The position numbers were made by a program, and so were the translations under genes. DNA of 64,000 bases, from positions 186,001 through 250,000 of the forward strand of contig JAHLMK010000011.1 of the NCBI GenBank assembly GCA_019915135.1, read 5' to 3'. The notes beneath the pieces are model-generated. The model saw nothing but the letters and a program-made list of their open reading frames with translations. It had not been told where the DNA came from and did no database searches. Origin of the DNA: Strobilurus pachycystidiatus (taxonomy: Eukaryota; Basidiomycota; Agaricomycetes; Agaricales; Physalacriaceae). Positions within the stretch are counted from its first letter, which is position 1. Each line of letters begins with the position of its first letter. Below are positions 1-10,952 of this stretch, piece by piece.

Positions 1-128
1 TTGACGTTCCCCTTTATGAGGCAATCAACGTGCAGCACTCATCTTTTGATAGCAACAGATCTGATGCGGCGTTCCTTACTAGGATGTGGCGGATTTGCCA
101 AACATTCCAGGGAGACAGAAGCTATTGA
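1..128 (+). CDS. 3' end of an unidentified gene (cut by window edge)
   Basis: A reading frame open from base 3 runs to a TGA at 126-128 and ends in protein-like sequence with motif RMWRICQTFQGDRSY. The gene would enter from outside the window. A second forward frame stays open to about 255 (Arg/Glu-rich), so with an unseen intron the true end could be there instead. No family is recognised. The choice of frame rests only on residue composition, so this is weak. Confidence 0.3.
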   Translation, partial: DVPLYEAINVQHSSFDSNRSDAAFLTRMWRICQTFQGDRSY

Positions 129-521
129 AGAAGCGAGACGATTTTGTTCCGCCGCTTTCTTCGCGTGGGAGTCGAAGACTTGGTCTCGCAAAGGTCCTTT
201 TCGCTTCGTGGAGCGTCTGACTCGTAGGGAAAAGGCCGAGAAGGTGCCCGTTTAGGTGATCCTCTGGTTCCTATTGACTGGAGAGGCGCCATGCTTTAAA
301 GGTACCTCAGCCGTGATGATTTTGGTCGTGCTGCATCTCTTTCTATTCCATGCCCTCGTCTACTAAGAACGTCCCGATCCAGACTGCTTGGTGCGAATTT
401 CTCCACTCCTTTCGTTCTTTGTCTGACGATGTGCTAGGGCTTCGGCCATTGGTCGTGTGGACCGTAAGTAGTCTCGCGGCACTCGCATATCGTCGATCTT
501 TTCATATTCGGAGCAGACATC
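129..521. other. no supported gene; upstream region of the CCCH gene
   Basis: Between the cut-off gene end and the first ATG of the CCCH gene I see only short frames without recognisable protein. The stretch probably holds the 3' end of the first gene and the promoter and 5' UTR of the next one. Confidence 0.4.
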
Positions 522-2086
522 ATGCAGGCGCTTGTGACCCAAAACCAAGACCTGTCTCAAGCACTTGAGAGCAAGGACGAGGAACTGCGCCTCTCCAAGC
601 TCCAGACCGAACGCGCTCAACAGCAGGCCATTGGACAGAGGCAACATCTCGAATGGCTCAACGACAAACTCGGCGCTAATGTACGTCTGCTCAACACTAA
701 CTTTCGCTTATGATCAACCGTTCATTACCGCTTAGATTGTTCAGGAGCGGCTCGTTATGTGCGCTCTTAACGGCAACAATATCATGTTCGACCCCGTTTT
801 GCTGGCGCGAGGCGCGGAAGGTGCCGTCGACGCTGCGGACCAAATTATTCAGCGCGTCTCGGAGGGTTTCAGTCGCGAGGGCGTCCGAATCCCAATCTGG
901 ATCAGTCTCTACTTCAACAAGGAGGAGGTCATTTCTTCCCTTGTCTCGAACAACCTCTGCACGCGTGATCAATTCCAGGATTTCTTGCTGGTAGGATCTT
1001 TGAAAACTTCGCGTCGATTCCCTTGCATTGACAAATTACTCCAGGGATTCAGTAGGGCCAATTCCAAGTTCATTGTTGTCGACGTTGGCGCGGATACTAG
1101 CCTCGTGGCTTCCAAGATGAACGGTGCGACTTGGTTCCGAATTGCCTTTTCTTCCAGTGCTGATGTCGACTTTCAGAGGTCATCCAATTCAACATGAGAT
1201 CCACAACGACCGTAGGCGTCGTCTGCGGAGGCATGTACTTTGCGCAATTTTGGATTGTGACTGATACGTTCCTCAATATAGGCATGTACGACTTGTCCTG
1301 GGCCAGGCACTCTGAACACCAATCGAAGCTGATCTCTTTCGACACCTCCTTCAGCCAACCTGTGCCTAATATCTCCACCATTTCTGGACAGTCGTTATTC
1401 TTCGACATGGAGGCCTTGAGGCCCCATCGGAGGTTGTCGCCCTTGGCAGTGGGAACCCAGAGTGGTGTGACGACGACTGGTGGGCTTTTGAGTCCAGAGT
1501 CTCCTATGCAGGTCTGGAACTTGATAGATCCATCCCTTGTATGTCTTCACAAAACCTGTTAATAACTACAGCTGATGGTCTACTGTAGCCACTGCATAAG
1601 CGTAAGCTGTCAATTACTTTGTGGTAAATGTGTATAAGATATTTCACTCACAGAAAACCCACCACCGTGTAACGAGCACTATCTCATGACATGCACTAAG
1701 GGGGTGTGTATACCGTTCCATTTCTACTTTCATGAGTGACACTGCTCATCAAGGTACCTCATCAGGCATCCAATTGTAGGTACTCGCACAAGTATCAGTT
1801 GACGCAGGAACAACTCGAAACGTTGGCGCTCAACGCAAAGAAGGCTCCGTGCAATTATCTGAAGCTTGGTAGGTAAAATTCACCTGTCGAATAATTAGCA
1901 CTGAGTATTTGGTAGGACAGGAGTGCCCTTTTGGCGAGGGTTGTTGCTGGGGGCACCTCTGCCCAAACGGTCCTGCCTGCTTCCACCTGAGCAAGGGCCG
2001 CTGCTGGTTCAAGGAAGGTACGGGGCCTCTTCTTTCTCGCTATTGACACTGACCTCTGATGAACAGAGGGTATGCACAGTGCCTAG
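522..2086 (+). CDS. CCCH-type zinc-finger protein with N-terminal coiled coil
   Basis: Probable RNA-binding protein. The first exon starts at ATG 522 and encodes a Glu/Gln/Leu-rich coiled coil of about 50 residues. After introns at about 681-735, 991-1044 and 1124-1176 the frame gives a globular domain beginning RLVMCALNGNNIMF, with the strand motif SKFIVVDVGA, typical of a fungal family that joins such a domain to CCCH fingers. Further introns lead to the C-terminal cysteine-rich part: PPPCNEHYLMTCTKGVYSHK, then KAPCNYLKLGQECPFG and CCWGHLCPNGPACFHLSKGR, which supply spaced Cys and His for tandem CCCH fingers. The stop is a TAG at 2084-2086. Exon joints were placed by keeping frame and GT/AG ends. 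RNA targets are unknown. The start could lie further upstream, but no better ATG is evident. Confidence 0.75.
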
Positions 2087-2332
2087 TAGGATGACACGGC
2101 ACTTTTGAAAGATGGAATATTTATCTATCGGAGGCTACGAAACCTTACTATCTGCACGAAATTATAACGCGTCCTTCATGTTATGCTTTACACTGTTTCC
2201 ACTAAACGACGCCGAGGTTGATACTCTTTTGGGAACGACGTGACCTGAGTGAGGACTTCATCGTGAGAAATCGATCAAAGTGTTATCCTACGCTCACGAC
2301 AACTGTTAACGAATCACATCGACGACAACGAC

Positions 2333-3312
2333 ATGTCCAACGTATGCACTCGCTGCTGTCTTCCTTTCACTGCTCAATGTTGCCTTTAGCACGCTGAAGA
2401 AGACGATTTCGCGATCCAGAACACCCCTGGTAATGCCTTGAATGAGCCTACGATGATCACCCACTCAGCCTGCCTCAGGTTACAAGCCAACGGCCGCCAA
2501 GGACATCGAGGAGTACGCCAAACTTGACGCCGAAGACGAGAGCTTGGCGCGCTGGAAGGCGTCGCTCGGGATCGTGCCAGGCGTCGGAGGAGCAGCGAGT
2601 GGCCCCAAGGTCCGCTGGGTCCACTGCTGTTCGGGATAATCTTGATGTTCATGCAGCGTCTTTCTTTGCCAAGGTTACTGTTCTGACCCTTGAACTCGAC
2701 TCTCCTACGCTGCCTGCTGGCCGGACAATCATCTTTGATCTCAAAGACACAGCCAAATTGGCCGACACCAAGAAGAACCCCGTTGTCATCAAGGAGGGCG
2801 TTGAATACAAGTGGGCGCAACCGACGGGCTGCCGCCAGTAGTACGTACTGATTCCGCGTTCATCAGCGTCCGCATCACGTTCAAAGTGAATCACAACGTC
2901 GCGTCGGTGAGGCCATCTTTATACGAGAAAACGCCCAGAATAGAATCTCATTCATTGATAGGGCGTGCGGTACATTCAGGTCGCAAAGCGGGCGGGTGTC
3001 AAGGGTACATCTACCAGCCTCTTATTTGCTGTGCGTTACGGCTGACCTTCCGTATGTAGTGGACAAGCTAGATCAAATGTTGGGTTCGTATGGACCCAAT
3101 CCCACAGGCGACCCATACATCAAGAACTTCGACCCCGACGTGTCGCCGTCCGGCATGCTCGTTCGTTCTGGCGCGTACAACGTGAGAAGCCGCGTCACCG
3201 ACGACGACGGCGAGATATACGCTGGTAAGTAGTCCAGGTTGTAATCGCGATCGTCCAATTCTAAGAATCTCTAGAGTGGGAATGGTACTTCAAGATTGGC
3301 AAGGAGTGGTAG
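2333..3312 (+). CDS. RDI1: Rho GDP-dissociation inhibitor
   Basis: Binds prenylated Rho-family GTPases (Rho1, Cdc42), holds them in the GDP form and extracts them from membranes into the cytosol. The start ATG at 2333 opens a nine-base exon (MSN); the next intron ends near 2389. Spliced exons read an acidic N-terminal arm (KDIEEYAKLDAEDESLARWK), which in the family contacts the GTPase switches, then the immunoglobulin-like fold with LTLELDSPTLP, VRITFKVNHNVASGVRYIQV and YGPNPTGDPYIKNF, ending in the hallmark EWYFKIGKEW before the TAG. At about 200 residues it has the usual family length. At least six short introns are present. The next gene, GH9, is convergent with it. The identification is firm; individual splice ends could shift by a codon. 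Confidence 0.93.
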
Positions 3313-3405
3313 TCTTGCGTCAGGAATGCATGAGCATGTGTACAAGGTTCGGAAATCTCATATGTAGTTTGTGTTCAATTAGCATTTTGTGTGGCATCGC
3401 GTTCT

Positions 3406-5650
3406 CTAGACTTTGGCAAAGCCTCCAAGCCAGATATAATAAACAAAGAGTCCGAGGACCACCAGTCCAACAACGCCGATGACCACCGACATCGCAATGG
3501 TGCCTCCTCTGCTGAGTCTTGGGCCAGAACATCCGTCGCTGATAGCTTCGTCACAAGGTCTGCCATTAGGTCGCGCCTTCTCATAAGCACCAGCCTGCAG
3601 CCTAGTGTAATACGGGTCTTGCGTGTCATTCATAACGTGCATAGCCGCAAGCGTTAACATCGGAGCGTTATAGTCCAGCGCAATCTGTTTTTACACATCA
3701 GTTCGTATCTCGGCAGAGAAGAAAGTCCGACCTCTGTTTGCGGCCAGTCACTTCGTATGTCATAAAATCTATCCTTCTTATCCGGTCCACCGACCACAGC
3801 ACCGTACAGAACGTATGCTTCTTCTTCCGGAGATGTATCGATGTTTTCGATGTCATCACCACCGCTGGCGGACGCGGAATGAGGATTGGTGGGGGAATTA
3901 GGGTTGACCCCAACGACGTATGGTGCTATGCGCGTCAGGACAAGGAAGATAGCTACGCGAAGAAGTCTTACCAGACATCGAATTCTTCCCAAGGGTGTAG
4001 TCCAGTTGTCTTTGAGCGTAGACCTGAAAGAATTACATGGGTGCCCAAGATCATAAAGAAATGTTCCTACCAAATAATCGTTCTGCTTTTCGTTTGTCGA
4101 GGCCAGAGGCGCATATCTCGTCAACAGCATGGCTGCATTGAGGGCAGGATTGAGACTAGCACTGTCCGAGTCACCATCGTAGAACAGCAAACCACCTAGT
4201 CAATGTCAGCCTCAATGTGCCGGATAAACCTGTAGACTGACCCGATGTCAGCTCGGCACGGCCATCGGACGCCAAGACTTTGTCAAAATAGTCCTCGGCT
4301 TCATGCTGCCACCGAGACAGGTTCCCACCAAGACCACTGTTTGACTGAGATAGCTGGGCAAAGAGGACAGGGATCCCAGGAGTCTTGGAGTCCCAATTGA
4401 AGACACCATCGTCGTCCTGTAATTTGAACTTATCGTAATAATTAGCAGCCTCCTGAAACAGCTCTGTCGAGTTCTTTGCGCGCGCTAGGAACAAAGCAGC
4501 GATTGTCAATTCGTCCTTGTACGAGGAAGATCCATAGCTATCCTCGACCTGAGGCACGGAATCCTGGTAAAGCGCTTGCCCGCCAGATGCTTTCACGGCG
4601 AACGTATAGAGGGCATCCGCATGAGAAAGCAGAGTCGATGCGTAGCTGTCGTTCTTTAAAGAAGCGGTCGAGTTGTAGACTCCGCCGAAAGTCCGGTCAG
4701 CGTATAGGTTGGAACAGGCTGAGAAAGCGGCCGATGTTCCGGCTACGACGTCGGTTCCAGGAGACGTATCGTTGACTTGGAATGAAGGGCGTGGGGTTGG
4801 AATATCCTGGTCCCCACCCCAGTAATCGTTATCAAGATCCGCTGGAAAGATATGTGATGTCAGCGAGTGAAGTATGCTGAGGTATCGGGTGCCTACAATC
4901 CGCAACTAGAACGAAGAGGGTATTGTTTGAATGATGAGCCTGCAATGTTCTGCGGTCAGACAAGCACCGGGCGTTGAATGGATCAGAGATCTACCTTTAT
5001 GAGCCAATCAAGGCCCCATCGCAATGCAGAGTCAAGATATGCAGTCTGGTTTGCAAGGTCGTAGCCTGGCGAATTCGTTCTCAACATTCCTGAAGAAAAA
5101 GATGCCCAAAACTTACCTTGACCGAAATCTGTGGCGCCCCAGCATATGGACATGATCGTGAAAGACTGACAATGGTATTGATCTTAGAGAAACGCGGAAC
5201 GCAAGCTGGAAGTAAGATGCGTACCAGGGGGAAGGTTGCCTTGATGTAGTCTTGAAGGAGGTGAGATGTATAAGAAAAACAGCACAAAAAGACAGCGTAC
5301 CGCCTGCATCGTAGTAGCCGCCTTCAAGCATAGTCATAAGCGCACATGTTGGCCAAAAAAGCACACAAAAGCGTACCACTCAGGTCGATATTCACGTCCT
5401 TCCCATCGTTTTCACAACTATCATTCCTCCAAGACACGCGATTAGACGCTGGGAGCTTCCCGCTCCTCTGTGCATCGTAGAAGTATATCAGATCGCCCAA
5501 TAGTGTACTCCATTGTGGATTAGGATATCCGGAAGACGTCTCTGCGCCACTGGACGCGTTGGGTGGCCTGAAGGGTGTGTCCGGCAGAGAAAGCTGGGCT
5601 GTGACCACCACAGAGAGAGATAAAGAGTAGAAAATGGAGCGGATCCGCAT
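3406..5650 (-). CDS. Glycoside hydrolase family 9 endoglucanase, membrane-anchored
   Basis: Likely endo-beta-1,4-glucanase acting at the cell surface. The start ATG at 5650 opens a hydrophobic signal peptide (YSLSLSVVVTAQ). The first catalytic Asp motif appears after splicing at about 5300 as GGYYDAGDYIKATFPL. The middle holds NDYWGGDQDIPTPRPSFQVN. The C-terminal catalytic part contains VVGVNPNSPTNPHSASASGG, YDIRSDWPQTEV and ALDYNAPMLTLAAMH, supplying the conserved His/Arg region and the Asp and Glu of GH9. After the catalytic domain comes a single membrane segment (AMSVVIGVVGLVVLGLFVYY) followed by the stop, so the enzyme should be a type I membrane protein with its catalytic domain outside. 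Many short introns interrupt it. Family membership is secure; substrate (cellulose versus the fungus's own glucan) is inferred. Confidence 0.88.
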
Positions 5651-6042
5651 GGTATTAGCGTGAGCGGGGGAGGACAGGAGGTTGAAGCATGCCCGACAGC
5701 AGATGGAGTCAAGCTAGCACGCCGTGAACCCTGAATGGACGTCATCTTATGATCGATCGACGCGTCGGGACTGAACGTCGGCAGCATTACTGACAAGGAT
5801 GCCTATCGCAGTTGACGTTGTCGCAAAAGGCAAGAGAACTGTAGTAGAAATACATGATGTCGTATCATATTACAATGCAATGATTCATCCCCCGAGTTAC
5901 TTCCCATTGCCACTCGGCGGAGGGGGTAATGTGACATCCAACTTCAGCGCAAGCTGCGTGACACCATCTTGTAGCTGCCGAATTCGGATTTGCCTGTAGC
6001 GCACGTCAACATCACGATTTAACGAGGGAAACTAGAAGAGGC
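5651..6042. other. intergenic: GH9 promoter side and NUP82 3' side
   Basis: Both flanking genes read leftward. This stretch therefore holds the upstream region of the GH9 gene and the 3' flank of NUP82. No protein-like frame or RNA gene was seen. Confidence 0.5.
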
Positions 6043-8755
6043 TCACTCCATGTTCGAGCGCTTCCCGATCTCCAGCGCTTGCGAAAACCCGAGACTCTCG
6101 TTGGGTGCGTGTTTAGCCTTCCAGGCTTTCTCCTTCTCAAGCATCGTCTTAAGGTCAGGAAGGATGCGCTCGTACTCGCCCTGGAGCTGAACACACATCA
6201 AAGCATCAGTACCATGACGTCTTCGCAAAAGAATCATCCCTACCAAAGCAGCTCTCGCGACAAGCGATCCCCCATCATACATCCCAGACCCAACCAGCTC
6301 CTGCTTCATCCGCTTGAGCTCCTCGAACCACTTCGCCTCATGCTCACTCAGCTCCGGTGATGCCTGGTCCATCATACTCTGCAGCATCCGATCCAGCCTC
6401 CCCATCAGCTCCTTATGCTTCTCCTGCACCCTCTGGATCTTTGTCCTGTTCGCAATCGCCCCAGCCCCCTTCAGCCGCTCAACACGACGATACAGGTCCG
6501 TCGCGCTGATACACAGATTCTTCGCTTCCTCCTTCTGCATCCCCGCACGATTGAGAGCTTCCCGGTAAGCCAATCTGACGTCCTGCCCCTGGTTGACCAT
6601 CTGGGTTACGGTAGTAGTGAGGAACCGCAGACTGTCCGGTGTCAGCCTGAATTCGCCTTTGGCGGAATCGGGGAGGGATAGGCGGGGATTGGAGGGTAGC
6701 CCGGATGGTCGCGCGATGGCGTCAGGGATTTTCCAAGGTTCTTTGAGTATGGCAACGTGGGCTGGCGGCCCGATGTCGAGAGATTGCAGGTACCTGTTCT
6801 CCTTGGTCGTGGAATTGTCAGAAGAATCCTCCGTGGATGGTAGACTCGGGGGTGGTATTTTGGGAGAATCGGAGCGTAGAGTGAGGTTGAAGGTTGTGAT
6901 CCTCATCGCGGAAGTGAGAATGAATATGCTGTAGGTCAGATAGACGTTATCGGGTATAGTAACTGCTATGACCGGATTTGAGCACCTAGAAAATACATGA
7001 GGACAGATAACAGACGAAGTCTTCTGAGATACATACATCTTCTCTACTGACAGTGTCGATAGTATCGCTTGAACGTTGGTAAGAGTAGATTTTTCTAACG
7101 TCTTCGTCAACGCGTCATCCACAGCGTTGTCATCTGCTCTGAGTGCGACGGCGATGCCTTCAAGGACGGGCCCTAGGTGCAGAGCATGCACTCCGAATGC
7201 ATGGTATATGTATAACGTATCATCGTGTAGAGGGTCCACCACGAAGACAGGATAGTTTGCTTCGAGGAGATCCAGAGATTTCGAACGTCTAGATCCACCA
7301 GTGGACGGTGATATGGACGAAAGCTGCGATACCAGGCCGAGATCAATGGTTTCATACACTGCGAGCATTGGAAGTTCTTTGCTCAGTAGCTGGGCAAGGT
7401 CAGGTAGCGAAACCCAAGCAGTACGGAAAACATACCTTACTATCCCACCTGGCCTCTACCTTTTCAACATCGAGAAGGAGATCTGCACGTCCATCCTGGA
7501 ACACAACCATGACGACTCCCAGATGCTCGGTGGCGTTGCCTTCTTCGTCATCGTCGTAATTTTCGCCAAACGATAGGTACACGATATCGGTAGCTTCTCC
7601 ACCCTCACTGTTCTCCAACATCCGCGGCGATGGCTGTAACAGGAAGGGCCCTTGCCGTGCTGGAGAAACCTTCATAGTGCTGGGAGAGTGCAAGGATACA
7701 TTGCGAGAGGATGTAGGAAGGACGGCGCTCGCGGGGAGCTGCTTGACAAGGGCAGAGACGTATTTTTGCTGGTAATCATATATGATGCTGAGGTTTTTGG
7801 ATGCGGCGGAAGTGTTGCCCTGGGAAAGTAGCTCGCGTTTGGCAGAGATGAAGCATTCCAGTGAATGCACATAAGCTGCTGGGACCGACCTGGTAGGGTG
7901 TAAATGAAGGGGATAGTTTGAGTGAACATTGCACTGACGCATTTCGAGGCATGTAGGGACATATGGAATAGATGTCGCCAGATTTCATGACGGCGTATAT
8001 CGTGAGAGGACCCCAGTCTGCCTGGCCCTTTCCGAGCGTGAAGGACGCAACTTCCCTGTCATCGGGGTCTTCGTCCATAAAAGTCTTGCCAGACTTTCTC
8101 TCGGGGACAAATGTGAGAAGCTGCTGGGGGTCCTCCGCGTCGACGGCGATATCGTATTCCCTCAGCTTGCCGTCAATAGTCATGACGAGCAGCGTGGTGC
8201 CAGCATCGCCCCATGGATGCCAGTCCACTTTGGCTATGGGCGGAGACGAGGTGGACGCGTGGTGGTACTGCCCGACCTGGACAGATTTGCAGTCCAGCGC
8301 CTCTGGCACCAGTCTCGAGAATCCGGGCCGCGGGAGGACAACCACGGCGACCTGGAACGCGCCAGCAACAGCGAGCAGCTTGCCGTTTGGATTGAGGGAT
8401 ATCTGGTGGATGTCAAACTGCACGTTGGGAACATGTAACGTCTGCCAAGTGGTGCGTGAGGCGCTGGCGCTGGCGGTGATTGCGGTGAAGGGCGCACCTT
8501 GTACTGCTTGTGCGTGCTCTGGCTTATTTTCGTGTCGCCAAGGTGCGTGATTCTGATTTCTTTGCCGGCAGCAACGATGAGGTCCGAGTCGCGTAGGACC
8601 ATGACCTGCCGCCGTCCCGACGGGGCGGGGCCGTCGCGGGCGGGAGCGGCGGCATCCTTGAAATTGGGAAGGGTGGCAGTGGAGAGCTCGAGCCAGCTGG
8701 ATGACGGCTGCAGGGACTTTGGGAGAGCAAAGATTGGGTGAGATGAGAGTTCCAT
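6043..8755 (-). CDS. NUP82: Nucleoporin Nup82 (Nup88 family)
   Basis: Structural nucleoporin of the cytoplasmic face of the nuclear pore, part of the mRNA-export platform with Nup159 and Nsp1 in yeast. The start ATG at 8755 begins [14 protein letters not shown]; exon 1 runs to KQYK and joins [20 protein letters not shown] after a 56-bp intron. The N-terminal half reads as a beta-propeller, with [20 protein letters not shown] and [18 protein letters not shown], a stretch characteristic of this family. The C-terminal part (about 6100-6560) is charged and helical, with [20 protein letters not shown], fitting the coiled-coil tail that anchors the protein in its subcomplex. The stop is at 6043-6045. 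It is divergent from PRE10, with only 68 bp between start codons. The middle exons around 6900-7450 were not fully resolved. Confidence 0.85.
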
Positions 8756-8823
8756 TGATTCTTTTTCCCACGCGCTCAGTACGCGTCACTTGGCTTGCGC
8801 GTCTTCATCCTCCTCACACCACA
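8756..8823. promoter_or_regulatory. 68-bp shared divergent promoter NUP82 / PRE10
   Basis: The start codons of NUP82 (minus) and PRE10 (plus) are 68 bp apart, so core promoter and 5' leader elements of both genes must overlap. The interval holds one ACGCGT hexamer at 8781-8786 and pyrimidine-rich runs, with no clear TATA box. A regulatory role for the hexamer is inference. Confidence 0.55.
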
Positions 8824-9864
8824 ATGACTTCGATTGGCACAGGCTACGATCTTTCTGCCAGCACCTACTCGCCCGATGGCAGGATATTCCAGGTCCGCAT
8901 TATCCAGCAACATACACCCACATATTGACCCCCATTCCAGGTCGAATATGCCAACAAGGCTGTCGAAAACGGCGGGTAATTTGTGCCCAAACCATGCCAT
9001 TTAAGCTCGAAATTCACGGCGAAACAGGACGGCTATAGGCTTGCGTGTCAAGGACGGCGTCGTGCTCGCAGTGGAGAAGCAGTTGCATTCAAAGCTACTC
9101 GTTCCAGGCGCAAACAGGCGGATACAGACAGTCGACAGACACGTTGGGCTGGTGCGTCAGCCTCTTCTCCGGAGGCATCCATGCTGACCACCACACCAGG
9201 CTACTGCTGGCCTTCTGGCCGATGGCCGTCATATAGCCAACCGGGCCCGGGACGAGTCCGCCGGCTACCGCGAAACATATCGCGAATCCCCACCGCTCAA
9301 GGTGCCCTGCTTAGTGTTTGGGCGTGACCGAGTGTACTTACGCCTCACCAGACGCTTGCTGATCGACTGGGATTATACGTCCAAGCCTATACCCTCTACT
9401 CCTCCGTCCGCCCCTTTGGAATCAGCACCATCATTGGCTCTATCGACAAGACCGGCCCAGCATTGTTTGTCATTGAGCCGAGCGGCGTCTTCTACGTATG
9501 CCTCAGCATCCATCCTCTTACTTGGCCATTGAACATCTCTACTAGGGCTATCACGGGGCTGCTGTCGGCAAAGGACGCCAACTCGCCAAGACTGAACTAG
9601 AAAAGCTGTCTCTTGCAACAATGTCAACGCGAGAAGCAGTGAAGGAAGCCGCTCGCATGTAAATCGTGTTTTGTTTACCTGCACTACTCTATCTGATCAA
9701 CATCCAGAATTTACCTGGTCCATGATGATGCCAAGGAGAAGGAATTCGAGCTGGAGATGTCGTGGATTGGCGACGAGACCAAGGGTTTACACCTTCCTGT
9801 GCCAAAGGATCTCTTTGACGAGGCAGAGGCCGCTGCAAAGGCGGCTCTCGAGACTTTCGAGTAG
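8824..9864 (+). CDS. PRE10: 20S proteasome subunit alpha type 3 (alpha7)
   Basis: Outer-ring alpha subunit of the 20S proteasome core, which gates substrate entry and docks regulators. The start ATG at 8824 opens [20 protein letters not shown] followed by the alpha-subunit signature [15 protein letters not shown] across an intron. Downstream exons give [35 protein letters not shown] and [20 protein letters not shown], all diagnostic of PSMA3/Pre10 rather than the other alphas. The C-terminus is Ala/Glu-rich and ends LETFE before the TAG at 9862. About five introns are present. No catalytic Thr is expected in alpha subunits. Its promoter is shared with NUP82, and three more proteasome genes lie within 28 kb. 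Confidence 0.93.
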
Positions 9865-9976
9865 ACTGTGGCTGCAGCACCTCAATCAATGTATTCTATC
9901 GATCCGCACAGATGTACGAGACTCTGACAAGCGCTATCAGCTCACGACTGCACTACGGTGCGTGTATCTAACTCTG

Positions 9977-10228
9977 ATGCCGTCCCTCAAACTCGACGGT
10001 CGTCTGGAGCACCTTCTCGACGAAAGATCAGCCATCATATGGCCTCCACTGGCAAGCGCCGACCAGACAGACGACTTAGACTCTGTCGGTGTCAAGTTCA
10101 GTCGGTCAAGCTTCAGCCCCACTTCAGCCTCAGTCTATCGCGTGAGAGTGTCGTTCAACTCAGATCCCAAGCGACAGGCGTACGCGCTCCAGCTAAACGC
10201 GTTACTGATCATCCCGCCGGCAACCTGA
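9977..10228 (+). CDS. hypothetical small protein (doubtful)
   Basis: An 83-codon frame starts at ATG 9977 and ends with TGA at 10226-10228, about 110 bp after the PRE10 stop. The product (motifs DGRLEHLLDERSAIIWPPL and YRVRVSFNSDPKRQAYALQL) is balanced in composition and not low-complexity. An alternative model starts at ATG 9916 and removes an intron ending near 10029, reaching the same C-terminus. No family is recognised. It could equally be part of the PRE10 3' UTR. Confidence 0.25.
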   Translation: MPSLKLDGRLEHLLDERSAIIWPPLASADQTDDLDSVGVKFSRSSFSPTSASVYRVRVSFNSDPKRQAYALQLNALLIIPPAT

Positions 10229-10952
10229 ATCAAGGTTGCACCAGTGTAATCTAGTACGTGTGGGTAGTCGAAGAGAATCACCGATGGGACAAGATTCTGA
10301 GAGATCATTATCGGGGCTATGCTTTCCCTTCACACTCAACAATGGATAACTGTATCCCAAGCCGCGAGAAGTCCGACACCAAAGGACAGGCCCAGGTTTA
10401 CAGTGCAGCTAACTTGACTGAATAAAGGAAACATGACTCTTGCACACGTTCCTGCCAAATGCACAGCTATCAGGCTGAGCAACTTGGAGTTATGTATTGG
10501 ACGCAGAATAGGCTAGCTATCAGTGGCGTAATTCCGTCACAGGCACAATCGAGTCTCGGGCTCGAGGGACACGTTACATTCTCAACTTGGTGGTGCAAAC
10601 CGAAAGATTCTTCCATTCGACATCTTCTCTAGCCAACTGCCCCATTCGCTGAACAACTGTCAAAGGGTTGTAGCTGTTTTGATGGAAAGAGTATGATTCA
10701 GAGTACATGTACCGCATAGAGAAACATCGAGGGCTACAGAGTGAGACAGCAAAACAACGAGGACGAGATAGCGATACAGTAGAGAAGATAGCCTAGTGAA
10801 CAGCAAACGGAAACAGTGCAAGTACTACAGCGATGGGAGTCGGGGTATATATGTAGGAGAGCTTCGGTAAAGTATAAGATCATAATCTAGATGCGACGAA
10901 AAGAGATGTTAGAGTCGGAGGGGTGTCCAGAGATTGAAGAGCTCGGCGGCCA
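10229..10952. other. gene-free stretch
   Basis: No frame above background in either strand. It sits between the doubtful small frame and the 3' end of the leftward C2H2 gene, so part is probably that gene's 3' UTR. No repeat or RNA structure was evident by eye. Confidence 0.5.

Noticed and set aside
3406..5650. First impression of a GH76 mannanase, suggested by the secreted N-terminus and wall-enzyme look.
   Set aside because: The DAGD motif, NPNSPTNPHS segment and TEV-ALDYNAP ending are GH9 hallmarks.
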